Below, piece after piece: positions 26,979-35,169 of a DNA stretch of 64,000 nt; the first letter of the stretch is position 1, and every line of letters starts with the position of its first letter. This DNA comes from an uncultured Rhodospirillales bacterium (GTDB taxonomy: Bacteria; Pseudomonadota; Alphaproteobacteria; Acetobacterales; Acetobacteraceae), in assembly GCA_903835235.1 (NCBI GenBank), contig CAILMF010000070.1, positions 38,836 through 102,835 on the forward strand, read 5' to 3'. The position numbers were made by a program, and so were the translations under genes. The notes under the pieces were generated by a model, which was given only the letters and a program-made list of their open reading frames with translations, ran no database searches and had not been told where the DNA came from.

Positions 26979-28175
26979 ATGGCTGTTCCGCTGCACCAGC
27001 AGGCGAAGGTCGCTGCCTACATCGCCAAGCAGAAGATCATCGGGCGCAAGCGCTACCCGCTGGTGCTGATGCTGGAGCCGTTGTTCAAGTGCAACCTGGC
27101 CTGCGCCGGCTGCGGCAAGATCGACTATCCGGACCCGATCCTGGACAAGCGCCTGAGCGTGCAGGAATGCCTGGAGGCGGTGGATGAGTGCGGCGCGCCG
27201 GTCGTCGCCATCGCCGGCGGCGAGCCGCTGCTGCACAAGGAAATGCCGGAGATCGTCCGCGGCATCCTGGCCCGCGGCAAGATCGTCATCCTCTGCACCA
27301 ATGCGCTGCTGCTGGAAAAGCGGGTGGAGGACTACGAGCCGCACCCGAACTTCACCTGGGACATCCACCTGGATGGCGACAAGGACCAGCACGACTGGGC
27401 CGTCAGCCAGAAGGGCGTCTACGAGCGCGCGGTCAAGGCCATCAAGTCCGTGCAGGACAAGGGCTTCCGGGTTGCCATCAACTGCACCCTGTTCAACAAC
27501 GCCGACGCCGCCCGCACCGCCGCCTTCTTCGACGACGTGACCGCGATGGGCGTGGACGACATCATGGTCTCCCCGGGCTACGCCTATGAGCGGGCGCCGA
27601 CGCAGGAGCACTTCCTGAACCGGCAGAAGACCAAGGAGCTGTTCCGCGACATCTTCGCCCGCGGCAAGGGCCACGGCTGGAAGTTCGGCAACTCCCCGCT
27701 GTTCCTGGACTTCCTGGCCGGCAACCAGACCTATGAATGCACGCCCTGGGGCAACCCCACGCGCAACATCTTCGGCTGGCAGCGCCCCTGCTACCTGGTG
27801 GGCGAAGGCTATGTGAAGACCTTCGCGGAGCTGATGGACACCACGGAGTGGGACAAGTACGGCGTCGGCAACTATGAAAAATGCGCCGACTGCATGGTGC
27901 ATTGCGGCTTCGAGGCGACCGCCGCGATCGATGCCTTCAGCAAGCCCTGGAAGATGGTCGGCGCCATGCTGAAGGGGCCGAAGACCGAAGGCCCGATGGC
28001 GCCCGAGATCGACCTGAGCAACCAGCGCCCGGCCGACTACGTGTTCAGCCAGCACGTGGAAAAGGCCATGGCCGAGCTTTCGCACGAGCCGCCGCCGGCG
28101 CGCGGCGCCAAGCATGGCGCGACGGCGCCTGGGCCAAAGGGCGGGTCCGGCTCCTCCAAGGTCGCCGCCGAGTAG
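26979..28175 (+). CDS. hpnH: Radical SAM adenosyl-hopene transferase HpnH
   Basis: The 398-residue radical SAM enzyme has the CxxxCxxC cluster motif CNLACAGC at Cys38, Cys42 and Cys45, with AIAGGEPLLH as the second SAM-contact region and a C-terminal SPASM-like set of cysteines (CTPWGNPTRN, CYLVGEG, CADCMVHCGFEA). HpnH adds a 5'-deoxyadenosyl group to diploptene to form adenosylhopane, the first step of bacteriohopanepolyol side chain synthesis. The C-terminal 25 residues are a Lys/Gly/Ala-rich tail. It is followed two bases later by the lipoprotein gene, suggesting read-through transcription. Confidence 0.96.
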   Translation: MAVPLHQQAKVAAYIAKQKIIGRKRYPLVLMLEPLFKCNLACAGCGKIDYPDPILDKRLSVQECLEAVDECGAPVVAIAGGEPLLHKEMPEIVRGILARGKIVILCTNALLLEKRVEDYEPHPNFTWDIHLDGDKDQHDWAVSQKGVYERAVKAIKSVQDKGFRVAINCTLFNNADAARTAAFFDDVTAMGVDDIMVSPGYAYERAPTQEHFLNRQKTKELFRDIFARGKGHGWKFGNSPLFLDFLAGNQTYECTPWGNPTRNIFGWQRPCYLVGEGYVKTFAELMDTTEWDKYGVGNYEKCADCMVHCGFEATAAIDAFSKPWKMVGAMLKGPKTEGPMAPEIDLSNQRPADYVFSQHVEKAMAELSHEPPPARGAKHGATAPGPKGGSGSSKVAAE

Positions 28176-28176
28176 C

Positions 28177-29421
28177 ATGCGCCGCGCCTGGGCTGGCCTT
28201 CTGTTGCTGGCCCTGGCCGGCTGCGCCCTGGGCCAGCCGATCGCGCAGCAGGCGGTGGACTACAACCACGCCGTAGAAACCGCGGCGAATTCGCTGCTGG
28301 TCACCAATATCCTGCGGGCGCGGGACGAGCAGCCGCTGCACTTCACCGCCATGCCGCAGATCCGTGGCTCGCTCAGCGTCGGGCTGGGCCAGCCTGGGGT
28401 GGGGCTGCCCATCGCCGGGTCCCAGCAGGGGCTGAGCCTGGGCCTGTCGGGCGCCAATTCGCCCAGCTTCGATGTCTCCGCGCTGGACACCCAGGACTTC
28501 ATCCGCGGCCTGCTGGACCCGCTGGAACTGGGGGTGCTGCGCTACTACTTCGACCGCGGCTACCCCGACCCGATGCTGCTCATGCTGCTGTTCTCCGCGG
28601 TCACCGACCCCACCACTGGGCAGCGCCTGCACAATGACCCCCGCTGCTGGCTGAACCGGCCGGACTGCCCGGGCGGCCTGGGCACCGCCGCCGCGGTGCG
28701 GGCGTCTCTGGATGCCTCCCTGGCGCGCGGGCGGCCGGCCTTCAACACCTACCTGGCGCTGATCCCGCTCGGCGCCCCGCTGACCGGCGCGCAGGTGGCG
28801 GAGAATGGCGTGCTGCCGCTGGTGGCGGAGGGCAAGCTGCGGCTGGTGCCTGGCCCAGGCGGCCGCTTCCAGCTGTTCCGTACCGAATCCCGCACCGCAA
28901 CCTGCTATCGCGTGCCCTTCCGTGGCGGCCAGGTGCTGGTGCCCTCCGGCACCACCGACCCGGCGGTGCTGGCGCGCGGCAACAGCCCGGTCTGCACCCA
29001 GGACGAAGTCGTCGAGACGCCGCGTGCCGTGCCGCATCCGGAACTGGCCCGGGCCCAGCAGGTCCATATCCGCAGCGTGCAGGAGATCATCCATTTCCTC
29101 GGCACGCTGGTGAAGGTGCAGGCCGACCTGCCGCGCCAGCCGGATGGCTCGGCCACCTGCATCCCGTTCGACCTCAGCCCGGACCACAGCCGGCAATCCT
29201 GCCTGTTCCAGCTGGTGCCCGGCCGCGGTGACGCTGGGAGTGTAACGGTGGAGCATGCCGGCCGACCCTGGCATGTGCCGCCGTTCCGCGACCCCGGACA
29301 GGGCGGCCGGCCCAGGGGGGATTATTCGATGCGTGTGCTGGCGCTGCTGAGCGACCTGGTGAACCTGAAGAAGTCGTCCACCGCCATTCCCGCCACCCGC
29401 GCGGTGCAGGTGGTGCGATGA
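28177..29421 (+). CDS. Uncharacterised lipoprotein, paralogue A
   Basis: The 414-residue protein has a lipoprotein signal with lipobox (LLALAGCALG). The mature part starts QPIAQQAVDYNHAVETAANSLLVTNILRARDEQPLHF and includes IRGSLSVGLGQPGVGLP, SFDVSALDTQDF, two Cys-rich segments (NDPRCWLNRPDC, CTQDEVVE) and a conserved C-terminal block GDYSMRVLALLSDLVNLKKSS. A clear paralogue lies at 31046-32287 and a relic of a third at 30900-31049. The family appears to be an uncharacterised periplasm-facing lipoprotein of alphaproteobacteria. Its stop overlaps the start of the glutamate-receptor-like gene (ATGA), implying a joint function. Confidence 0.75.
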   Translation: MRRAWAGLLLLALAGCALGQPIAQQAVDYNHAVETAANSLLVTNILRARDEQPLHFTAMPQIRGSLSVGLGQPGVGLPIAGSQQGLSLGLSGANSPSFDVSALDTQDFIRGLLDPLELGVLRYYFDRGYPDPMLLMLLFSAVTDPTTGQRLHNDPRCWLNRPDCPGGLGTAAAVRASLDASLARGRPAFNTYLALIPLGAPLTGAQVAENGVLPLVAEGKLRLVPGPGGRFQLFRTESRTATCYRVPFRGGQVLVPSGTTDPAVLARGNSPVCTQDEVVETPRAVPHPELARAQQVHIRSVQEIIHFLGTLVKVQADLPRQPDGSATCIPFDLSPDHSRQSCLFQLVPGRGDAGSVTVEHAGRPWHVPPFRDPGQGGRPRGDYSMRVLALLSDLVNLKKSSTAIPATRAVQVVR

Positions 29422-30506
29422 GGGCGTTCGCGCTGCTGGCCGCGCTGCTGCTTGGCCTTGTCGCGGTCGAGGCTGCTGCGCAGCAGCCCTCCGGCGGGCC
29501 GGCGCCAGTGCTGCGCGTCATCACCGGCTACGCATCGCCCTTCGTCAAGCTGCCGGGCACGCCGGTCTCCGGCTACAGCATCGAAGTCTGGCAGGAGGTG
29601 GCGCGCCGGCTTGGCGTCGAGACCGCATGGACCGTGCTGCCCGACCTCAGCGATGCCGCGCAGCTGGACGCGGTGGCGCAGGGGCGGGCCGACGTCGCCA
29701 TCTCGGCGCTGGCCATCACGGCCGAGCGCGATGGGGCGGTCGATTTCACCGTGCCCTATTTCCAGTCCGGCCTGCAGGTGTTGGTCGCCACGGGTGGCGA
29801 GAACGAGCCCTGGTGGGCGGCGATCCTGGCGCTGGCGCCCGGGGAGTTGCTGGGGCTGCTGGGGGCTGGCGGGGCGGTGATGCTGGTGCTGGCGCATGTG
29901 CTTTGGCTGGCGGAGCGGCGGCACAACCCGGTCTTCCAGCGCGGCTACCTGAGCGGGATCGGCGAGGCCGTCTGGGGCCTGGTGGAGATTGTCGCCAACG
30001 GCTCGCATGGCGCTCCCGAGAGTATCCGCCCGGTCAAGCGCTTCATCGTCGGCGCCTTGTGGTTGACTGGCGTCGTGCTGATCGCGCAGTTCACCGCCTC
30101 CGTCACCTCCGCGCTGACCATCGAGCAGCTCCGGCCCGGCATCACCGGACCTGCGGACCTGCCGGGCAAGCGCATCGCCACCGCGCCCGGCAGCGTCGCC
30201 GCGGTTTGGCTGGAGGCGCGCGGACTGCCCTTCGTGCCGCTGACCGATACGGAGGAGGCCTACAGGATGCTCCTGCGGGGCGACATCGACGCGGTGGTGT
30301 ATGAGGCGCCGCAGCTGCGCTACTGGCTGGCCAACCGCGGGCGAAGCCTGGCGATGCTGGTGGGGCCGGTCTTCCGGCCGCAGCCCTATGCCATCGCCGT
30401 TCCACTCGGCAGCCCGCTGCGGAAACGGATCAACCAGGCGCTGCTGGATATGCTGGCCGACGGCACCCAGGATGAGATGCAGCGGCGCTGGTTCGGTTCC
30501 CAATGA
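29418..30506 (+). CDS. Ionotropic glutamate receptor-like (GluR0-type) ligand-gated channel / SBP-fusion protein
   Basis: The 362-residue protein has a signal peptide, then lobe 1 of a type-3 solute-binding domain (VLRVITGYASPFVKL ... ADVAISALAITAERDGAVDFTVPYF). A membrane block of three segments follows: LLGLLGAGGAVMLVLAHVLWLA, a re-entrant-like GEAVWGLVEIVANGSHG, and RFIVGALWLTGVVLIAQF ending in FTASVTSALTIEQL. Lobe 2 of the binding domain resumes at PGKRIATAPGSVAAVWLEARG. This S1-M1-P-M2-S2 order and the FTASVTSALT motif are those of prokaryotic iGluRs. The potassium filter TVGYG is absent. It is coupled to lipoprotein A, so the pair may sense and conduct together. Confidence 0.8.
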   Translation: MRAFALLAALLLGLVAVEAAAQQPSGGPAPVLRVITGYASPFVKLPGTPVSGYSIEVWQEVARRLGVETAWTVLPDLSDAAQLDAVAQGRADVAISALAITAERDGAVDFTVPYFQSGLQVLVATGGENEPWWAAILALAPGELLGLLGAGGAVMLVLAHVLWLAERRHNPVFQRGYLSGIGEAVWGLVEIVANGSHGAPESIRPVKRFIVGALWLTGVVLIAQFTASVTSALTIEQLRPGITGPADLPGKRIATAPGSVAAVWLEARGLPFVPLTDTEEAYRMLLRGDIDAVVYEAPQLRYWLANRGRSLAMLVGPVFRPQPYAIAVPLGSPLRKRINQALLDMLADGTQDEMQRRWFGSQ

Positions 30507-30790
30507 GCCCCGGTGCGCGGTGGTGCACCGCGTGACTGGTGCTGAATGAAGGTGTGACGGTCCATCTCCGACTGGCATGGGCGGCAGCGGCACCGACAGC
30601 AGCCGTCCCGCCTCTCCTGCTTGCCGCCAGGCGGTCTCGCGCAGGGGGCAACGCAGCCTGGCCTGCCGGTCCCATCTGCTGCCGGGCGAAGGCGGCGATG
30701 GCGCTGTAACCGGCCGGCATGCTGGCCTGGAGTCTGGCAGGTGCTCACGAAAGCGTCCGACAGACTGTAGCTGTCTGTTTTGTCGAGTGA

Positions 30791-30831
30791 TTCACGTCTC
30801 CGGTGATCCCACCGGCGACGATCAGACGCTA
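30791..30831 (+). repeat. 41-bp dispersed repeat, copy B
   Basis: Begins TTCACG and ends CAGACGCTA, the same length as copies A and C. The stem CGGTG/CACCG precedes the core CCACCGGCGACGATCAGACG. Confidence 0.75.
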
Positions 30832-30852
30832 AGCTTTTGTTTGAGTGGCTGA

Positions 30853-30893
30853 TTCCCGCGGCCAGTGATTCCACCGGCGACGGTCAGACGCTA
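30853..30893 (+). repeat. 41-bp dispersed repeat, copy C
   Basis: Tandem neighbour of copy B at a 62-bp period, with core CCACCGGCGACGGTCAGACG. It ends seven bases before the truncated lipoprotein fragment begins, suggesting repeat-mediated deletion. Confidence 0.75.
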
Positions 30894-30899
30894 CGCTGC

Positions 30900-31049
30900 C
30901 ATGTGCCGCCCTGCCGCAAACCGCGGAAGCAGGGCCGCAGGAGAGGTGATTATTCCATGCGGGTGTTGTCGCTGATCTCGGACCTGGTGACCCGGAAGAC
31001 GTCGTCCAGCTCCATCCCCTCCACCCGCGCCGGCCAGATTTTCCGTTGA
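30900..31049 (+). pseudogene. C-terminal relic of a third lipoprotein paralogue
   Basis: The frame from 30900 reads HVPPCRKPRKQG then RRGDYSMRVLSLISDLVTRK and ends RAGQIFR before a stop. It lines up residue for residue with the last ~50 residues of lipoprotein A (HVPPFRDPGQGG, GDYSMRVLALLSDLV) and, less closely, with lipoprotein B. Nothing upstream matches the first 360 residues. The stop overlaps the TTG start of lipoprotein B (TTGA), mirroring the ATGA between lipoprotein A and the receptor-like gene. I interpret it as the remnant of a deleted copy in a formerly longer tandem array. Confidence 0.85.
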
Positions 31050-32287
31050 GGGCGCTCGCGCTGCTGGCCGCGCTGCTGTTGGGCGGCTGCTCGCTGGGCA
31101 CCACGGTTGCCAGCCAGGCCGGCGACTACAACCTGGCGGTGGAACAGGCCGCCAATACCCAGTTGCTGCGCAACGTGCTGCGCGCACGGGACCAGCTGCC
31201 GCTGCACTTCACCACCGTCCCGCAAATCCGCGGCTCGCTGAGTGTCGGCTTGAGCCAGCCCGGCATCGGCATTCCCGTCGGCGGCACGCAGCAGGGCTTG
31301 AATTTCGGCCTCACCGGCACCTCCTCGCCCAGCTTTGACGTCTCGGCGCTGGATACCCAGGAGTTCACCCGCGGCCTGCTGGAGCCGCTGGAGCCGGACC
31401 TGTTCCGCTACTACCTGGAGCGCGGCTACTCGGAACAATTGCTGCTGCTGCTGATGTTCAACAGCGTGGTCGACCCCTCCAGCGGCCGCCGCGTGCTGAA
31501 CGACCCGCGCTGCTGGTTCGAACGGCCGGATTGTCCCTCGCCGATGCCGGCCAGGTTGATCGAGGCCGCTTTCCTGACCGATGGGCCGAATGGCCGCTAC
31601 GAGTTCCACGACTATTCCGCGCTGACCCCGCTCGGCCCGTCGCTGACCCAGGCGCAGGCCAGCGATCCCGGCCTGCTGGCCAGCCTGGGCGAGGGCAAGC
31701 TGACGCTGCGGCCGGTGGCTGGCGGGCGCTTCCAGCTGTACCGGCAGGAAGCCCGGCTGGCTGCCTGCCGCCGTGCGCCGCGGCAGCGGCCGGTGCCGGT
31801 GCTGGGCAGCGGGCGCTTCGGCGGCCGGCCAATGCCCAGCGAGCAATGCGCCCGCGACGAGGTGGTGCTGGGCGCCGGCGCCCCCGCGGCGGGGCCGGGC
31901 ATTCAGATCCAGCTGCGCTCGGTGGCCGATATCATCCGCTGGCTGGGCCTGGTGCTGCGGGTGCAGCAAGAATTGGTGGCGGTGCCCGGCGAGGAACCGC
32001 CCTGCCTGGCCTTCCGCCCAACCCCCACGGCGGAGGGCCAGGCGGCGCGGGAGGTCTGCACCTTCCGCCTGGTGCGGCCGGGCGAGGCGGTGCCGACCGG
32101 CGTCGCCTTCGAGATCGACTATGCCGACATGCATTGGCGGGTGCCGCGCTTTGCCGAGGCGGCGCCGGATGGCAGCCGGCGCGGCGACTACACCACCCAG
32201 GTGCTGGCGCTGCTGACCGAGCTGGTGAACCTGAAGAAGGCCAGCTCCGCCATTCCCAGCACGCGGGCGGTGCAGATATTGCGCTAG
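31046..32287 (+). CDS. Uncharacterised lipoprotein, paralogue B
   Basis: The 413-residue paralogue of the 28177-29421 lipoprotein has a lipobox in LLGGCSLG, then SQAGDYNLAVEQAANTQLL, IRGSLSVGLSQPGIGIP, SFDVSALDTQEF, the Cys-containing NDPRCWFERPDC and the C-terminal GDYTTQVLALLTELVNLKKAS. The start is a TTG coupled to the end of the relic fragment. Its signal peptide (LRALALLAALLLG) is nearly identical in DNA to the signal peptide of the receptor-like gene, evidence of shared ancestry or conversion of these upstream ends. Function unknown. A hairpin followed by T's just after the stop should terminate this transcript. Confidence 0.72.
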   Translation: MRALALLAALLLGGCSLGTTVASQAGDYNLAVEQAANTQLLRNVLRARDQLPLHFTTVPQIRGSLSVGLSQPGIGIPVGGTQQGLNFGLTGTSSPSFDVSALDTQEFTRGLLEPLEPDLFRYYLERGYSEQLLLLLMFNSVVDPSSGRRVLNDPRCWFERPDCPSPMPARLIEAAFLTDGPNGRYEFHDYSALTPLGPSLTQAQASDPGLLASLGEGKLTLRPVAGGRFQLYRQEARLAACRRAPRQRPVPVLGSGRFGGRPMPSEQCARDEVVLGAGAPAAGPGIQIQLRSVADIIRWLGLVLRVQQELVAVPGEEPPCLAFRPTPTAEGQAAREVCTFRLVRPGEAVPTGVAFEIDYADMHWRVPRFAEAAPDGSRRGDYTTQVLALLTELVNLKKASSAIPSTRAVQILR

Positions 32288-32293
32288 AGAAAT

Positions 32294-32323
32294 ATCCGTT
32301 CTGATGGAATCATCAGAACGGAT
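32294..32323 (+). terminator. Rho-independent terminator after lipoprotein B
   Basis: ATCCGTTCTGATG and CATCAGAACGGAT form a perfect 13-bp stem with a GAAT loop, seven bases after the lipoprotein B stop, followed by TTCTT. Confidence 0.8.
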
Positions 32324-32401
32324 TTCTTGCTCTGCAACCTATTGAAGCTACAGCACGAAATCCGCTCACGCTGATTCAGCGTGAGCGGATAGTGCTGTAG
32401 C
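32294..32401 (-). repeat. Palindromic dispersed element, copy 1
   Basis: Besides the 13-bp hairpin this element contains a second long palindrome at 32347-32401: outer arms GCTACAGCAC/GTGCTGTAGC and inner arms of 15 bp (ATCCGCTCACGCTGA and its complement), separated by GAA and A bulges. The link between the two hairpins (32321-32358) matches 33 of 38 bases of 43621-43658 in reverse orientation. This marks a dispersed repeat rather than a simple terminator. Confidence 0.75.
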
Positions 32402-32560
32402 CTCCTGTCCACCACCTTCGCCTGATTCCTGGCCAAGGCCGCGGATGCGCCGGCCGGATGCTGCCGGCTGCCTGCCTTCCGCAGCAGGACAGCAGCACCC
32501 GATTCCCTGGCCGACCTGTTTGCTTTATCGGTTGGTCGAGGAAACCGACGTCCAGGAAGA

Positions 32561-34162
32561 ATGGCGATGACCACGCAGGACCCGCCCGGCGGGCTGAAGC
32601 CGGTATCCACCCGCGTCAGCAACCTGGCGCATATGCTGACCCGCAATGCCCGGCGCTTCCCGCAGGCGCCCGGCTTCGTGCAGGGCGAGGAACGCTGGAA
32701 CTGGCTGGCGATGGACCGCGCCTGCTCCGCCATGGCGGCGGGGTTGGCGGCGCGCGGCATCGGCAAGGGCGACCGGGTGCTGGTGCACGCCAAGAACGGC
32801 GCCGAGATGTTTCTCTCGATGTTCGCCTGCTTCCGGCTGGGCGCGGTCTGGGTGCCCACCAATTTTCGCCTGTTGCCGGAGGAAGTGGTCTTCCTGGCCA
32901 CCTCCTCCGGCGCCAAGGGTTTTCTCTGCCACGCCGATTTCCCCGCCCATGCCGCGGCGGTGGCATCGCTGGTCGGCTTCGTGCTCAGCATCGGCGAGGC
33001 GTCGTTTGGCGAAGCCTCGCTGGGCGCACTGCTGGCGGCGCATGCGGGGGCGGTGGTGGCAGATGCGCGGGTGGAGCGCGATGACCCCTGCTGGTTCTTC
33101 TTCACCTCCGGCACCACCGGGCGCAGCAAGGCGGCGGTGCTGACCCATGGGCAGATGGCCTTCGTCATCACCAACCACCTGGCGGACCTGTTCCCGGCCA
33201 CGACGGAGCAGGATGTCTCCCTGGTGGTGGCGCCGCTGTCCCATGGCGCCGGCGTGCACCAACTGGGCCAGGTGGCGCGCGGCGCCTGCACCGTGCTGCT
33301 GCCGACCGAGCGCTTCGACATCGCCGAGGCGTACCGGCTGATCGAGACGCTGCGCGTGACCAACATGTTCACCGTTCCGACGATCCTGAAGATGCTGGCC
33401 GAGCATCCGGCGGCGGCGCAGTTCGACCATTCCTCGCTGCGCTACATCATCTACGCCGGCGCGCCGATGTACCGGGAGGACCAGAAGACCGCGCTGGCGG
33501 TGCTGGGCAAGGTGATCGTGCAGTATTTCGGCCTGGGCGAGGTGACCGGCAACATCACCGTGCTGCCGCCGGCGCTGCACACGGCGGAGGACGGGCCCGA
33601 AGCCCGCATCGGCACCTGCGGCTTCGAGCGCACGGGCATGCAGGTGAGCATCCAGGACGATGACGGGCGCGCGCTGGCGCCCTTCGAGACCGGGGAAATC
33701 TGCGTCATCGGCCCGGCCGTCTTCGCCGGCTACTACGACAACCCCGAGGCCAATGCGAAGGCGTTCCGCGACGGCTGGTTCCGCACCGGCGACCTGGGCC
33801 ATCTGGATGCGGAGGGCTTCCTCTACATCACCGGTCGGGCGTCGGACATGTACATCTCCGGCGGCTCCAACGTGTATCCGCGGGAGGTCGAGGAGAAGAT
33901 TTTGCAGCACCCGGCCATCGCCGAAGTGGCCGTGGTGGGCATGCCCGATCCGCTGTGGGGGGAGGTGGGCGTGGCGGTCTGCGTGGCGCGTGCGGGCGAG
34001 GCGCCGGATGAAGCGGCGCTGATGGAATTCCTCGGCCCCAAGGTGGCGCGCTACAAGCTGCCGCGGCGCTTCCTGTTCTGGGCCGAGTTGCCGAAATCCG
34101 GCTACGGCAAGGTGCCGAAGCGCCTGGTGAAGGACGAAATTTTGGCGCGCGGCTGGCCATGA
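32561..34162 (+). CDS. AMP-dependent acyl-CoA synthetase/ligase
   Basis: The 533-residue ANL-superfamily enzyme has the P-loop WFFFTSGTTGRSKAAVLTH, the A5 motif YFGLGEVTGNI, the A7 motif GWFRTGDLGHLDAEGFLYITGRASDMYISGG and the C-terminal catalytic Lys in GYGKVPKR. It activates a carboxylic or fatty acid with ATP to acyl-AMP and then acyl-CoA. AGGAAG precedes the start. Its stop overlaps the next gene (ATGA), so the acyl-CoA product and the PPC-domain protein may be linked. Substrate is not predictable; medium/long-chain or aromatic acids are typical for this branch. Confidence 0.92.
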   Translation: MAMTTQDPPGGLKPVSTRVSNLAHMLTRNARRFPQAPGFVQGEERWNWLAMDRACSAMAAGLAARGIGKGDRVLVHAKNGAEMFLSMFACFRLGAVWVPTNFRLLPEEVVFLATSSGAKGFLCHADFPAHAAAVASLVGFVLSIGEASFGEASLGALLAAHAGAVVADARVERDDPCWFFFTSGTTGRSKAAVLTHGQMAFVITNHLADLFPATTEQDVSLVVAPLSHGAGVHQLGQVARGACTVLLPTERFDIAEAYRLIETLRVTNMFTVPTILKMLAEHPAAAQFDHSSLRYIIYAGAPMYREDQKTALAVLGKVIVQYFGLGEVTGNITVLPPALHTAEDGPEARIGTCGFERTGMQVSIQDDDGRALAPFETGEICVIGPAVFAGYYDNPEANAKAFRDGWFRTGDLGHLDAEGFLYITGRASDMYISGGSNVYPREVEEKILQHPAIAEVAVVGMPDPLWGEVGVAVCVARAGEAPDEAALMEFLGPKVARYKLPRRFLFWAELPKSGYGKVPKRLVKDEILARGWP

Positions 34163-34989
34163 GGCGGATCGAGCAGCCCGGCCCGGCGCTGGCACCCCGC
34201 ATCCAGGCGGCGCGGGGCGAGGGCCGCGCCTTCCGCTTCACGCTGCGCCCCGGCGAGGCGCTGTTGGCCGGCGCTGCCGCGGCCTTTGCGCGCGAAGGCT
34301 TTGCCAGTGGCGTATTGCGGCTCAGCGGCGGCGGCTTCGGGCCTTTTGCCTATGTGCAGCCCTCGCTGCCGGTTTCGCCGCGCAATGCCGCCTACTACAG
34401 CGACGTGTTCCGCCCCGCCGGCACCACCAGGCTGGACCAGGGCGCGATGACGCTGGGCCATCGCGATGGCCTGCCCTTCTTCCACTGCCATGCGCTGTGG
34501 ACCGAGGCCGATGGGCGCCTGAGCGGCGGCCATATCCTGCCGGAGGAATGCCAGGTGGCGCTGCCGGTGGAGGTGGAGGCCCTTGGCCTGGAAGGCGCCG
34601 GCTTTGTGGGCGAGGACGATGCCGAGACCAATTTCCGCCTGTTCCAGCCCAGCGGCGGCAGGGGGGAAGGCCGGTTCTTTGCGTTGCGGATGCGGCCGAA
34701 CCAGGAGTTTGGCGAGGCGCTGGAAGGCTTCTGCCGCGAACGGGGCATTGCGCGTGCCCGGCTGCATGGCGGCGTCGGCAGCACCATCGGCGCGCGCTAC
34801 GCGGATGGCCGGGCTGTGACGAACTACGCCACCGAGATGTTCCTGACCGCGGGCGAGATCGACGCGGCGGGTGCCCGGCTGGATATCGGCCTGGTGGACT
34901 ATACCGGCGCTGTTTCCAGCGGGCGGCTGCTGCCCGGCGACAACCCGGTGCTGATGACCATGGAACTGGTGCTGGAGGCGCTGGCTTGA
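34159..34989 (+). CDS. Tandem PPC/DUF296-domain protein
   Basis: The 276-residue protein appears to have two copies of the PPC (DUF296) fold. The first has FRFTLRPGEALLAG, LRLSGGGFGPFAY and the metal-type cluster FFHCHALWTEADGRLSGGHIL. The second starts near residue 175 (FFALRMRPNQEFGEALEGF) with RARLHGGVGSTIGARYAD. PPC proteins form trimers and some bind DNA or metals; the first domain keeps His residues that would coordinate zinc, the second does not. It is coupled to the acyl-CoA synthetase by a 4-base overlap. The stop codon lies inside the first of a set of tandem hairpins. Confidence 0.65.
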   Translation: MRRIEQPGPALAPRIQAARGEGRAFRFTLRPGEALLAGAAAAFAREGFASGVLRLSGGGFGPFAYVQPSLPVSPRNAAYYSDVFRPAGTTRLDQGAMTLGHRDGLPFFHCHALWTEADGRLSGGHILPEECQVALPVEVEALGLEGAGFVGEDDAETNFRLFQPSGGRGEGRFFALRMRPNQEFGEALEGFCRERGIARARLHGGVGSTIGARYADGRAVTNYATEMFLTAGEIDAAGARLDIGLVDYTGAVSSGRLLPGDNPVLMTMELVLEALA

Positions 34990-35160
34990 GGAGGGCGCTG
35001 CCCTCCTCAAACTCACACCGTCACGTTGAGAGGGCTCCGCCCTCTCAAACTCTCCCGCCAAGGGCCGAGAGGCCCCTGGACCCCGGGTTGAAAAAAATGG
35101 TTTCCAAAGGCCCTGCGGCCTTTGGCAGGGAGAGCGCGAGAGGGACGGCGTCCCTCTCGC
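34988..35160. repeat. Array of five adjacent hairpins
   Basis: Between the two convergent genes lie five perfect or near-perfect hairpins: GAGGAGGG/CCCTCCTC at 34988-35008, TTGAGAGGG/CCCTCTCAA at 35026-35048, GGGCC/GGCCC near 35062-35075, CCAAAGGCC/GGCCTTTGG at 35104-35125 and GCGAGAGGGA/TCCCTCTCGC at 35136-35160. An A-run (35091-35097) lies between. The block probably terminates both convergent transcripts and may be a mobile or REP-like unit. Confidence 0.85.
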
Positions 35161-35169
35161 AAGCCGCAC

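Larger units (their letters stand above)
30507..31045. other. Relic-rich intergenic region
   Basis: This 539-bp stretch between the receptor-like gene and lipoprotein B has no complete gene. It contains two 41-bp dispersed repeats (30791-30831 and 30853-30893) and then a truncated C-terminal piece of a third lipoprotein. The first ~280 bp show no recognisable coding signal. Confidence 0.7.

Noticed and set aside
30577..30852. Plus-strand frame of 91 codons between the receptor gene and lipoprotein B
   Set aside because: Its Arg/Ser/Cys-rich composition has no coding feel and it contains a dispersed repeat copy.
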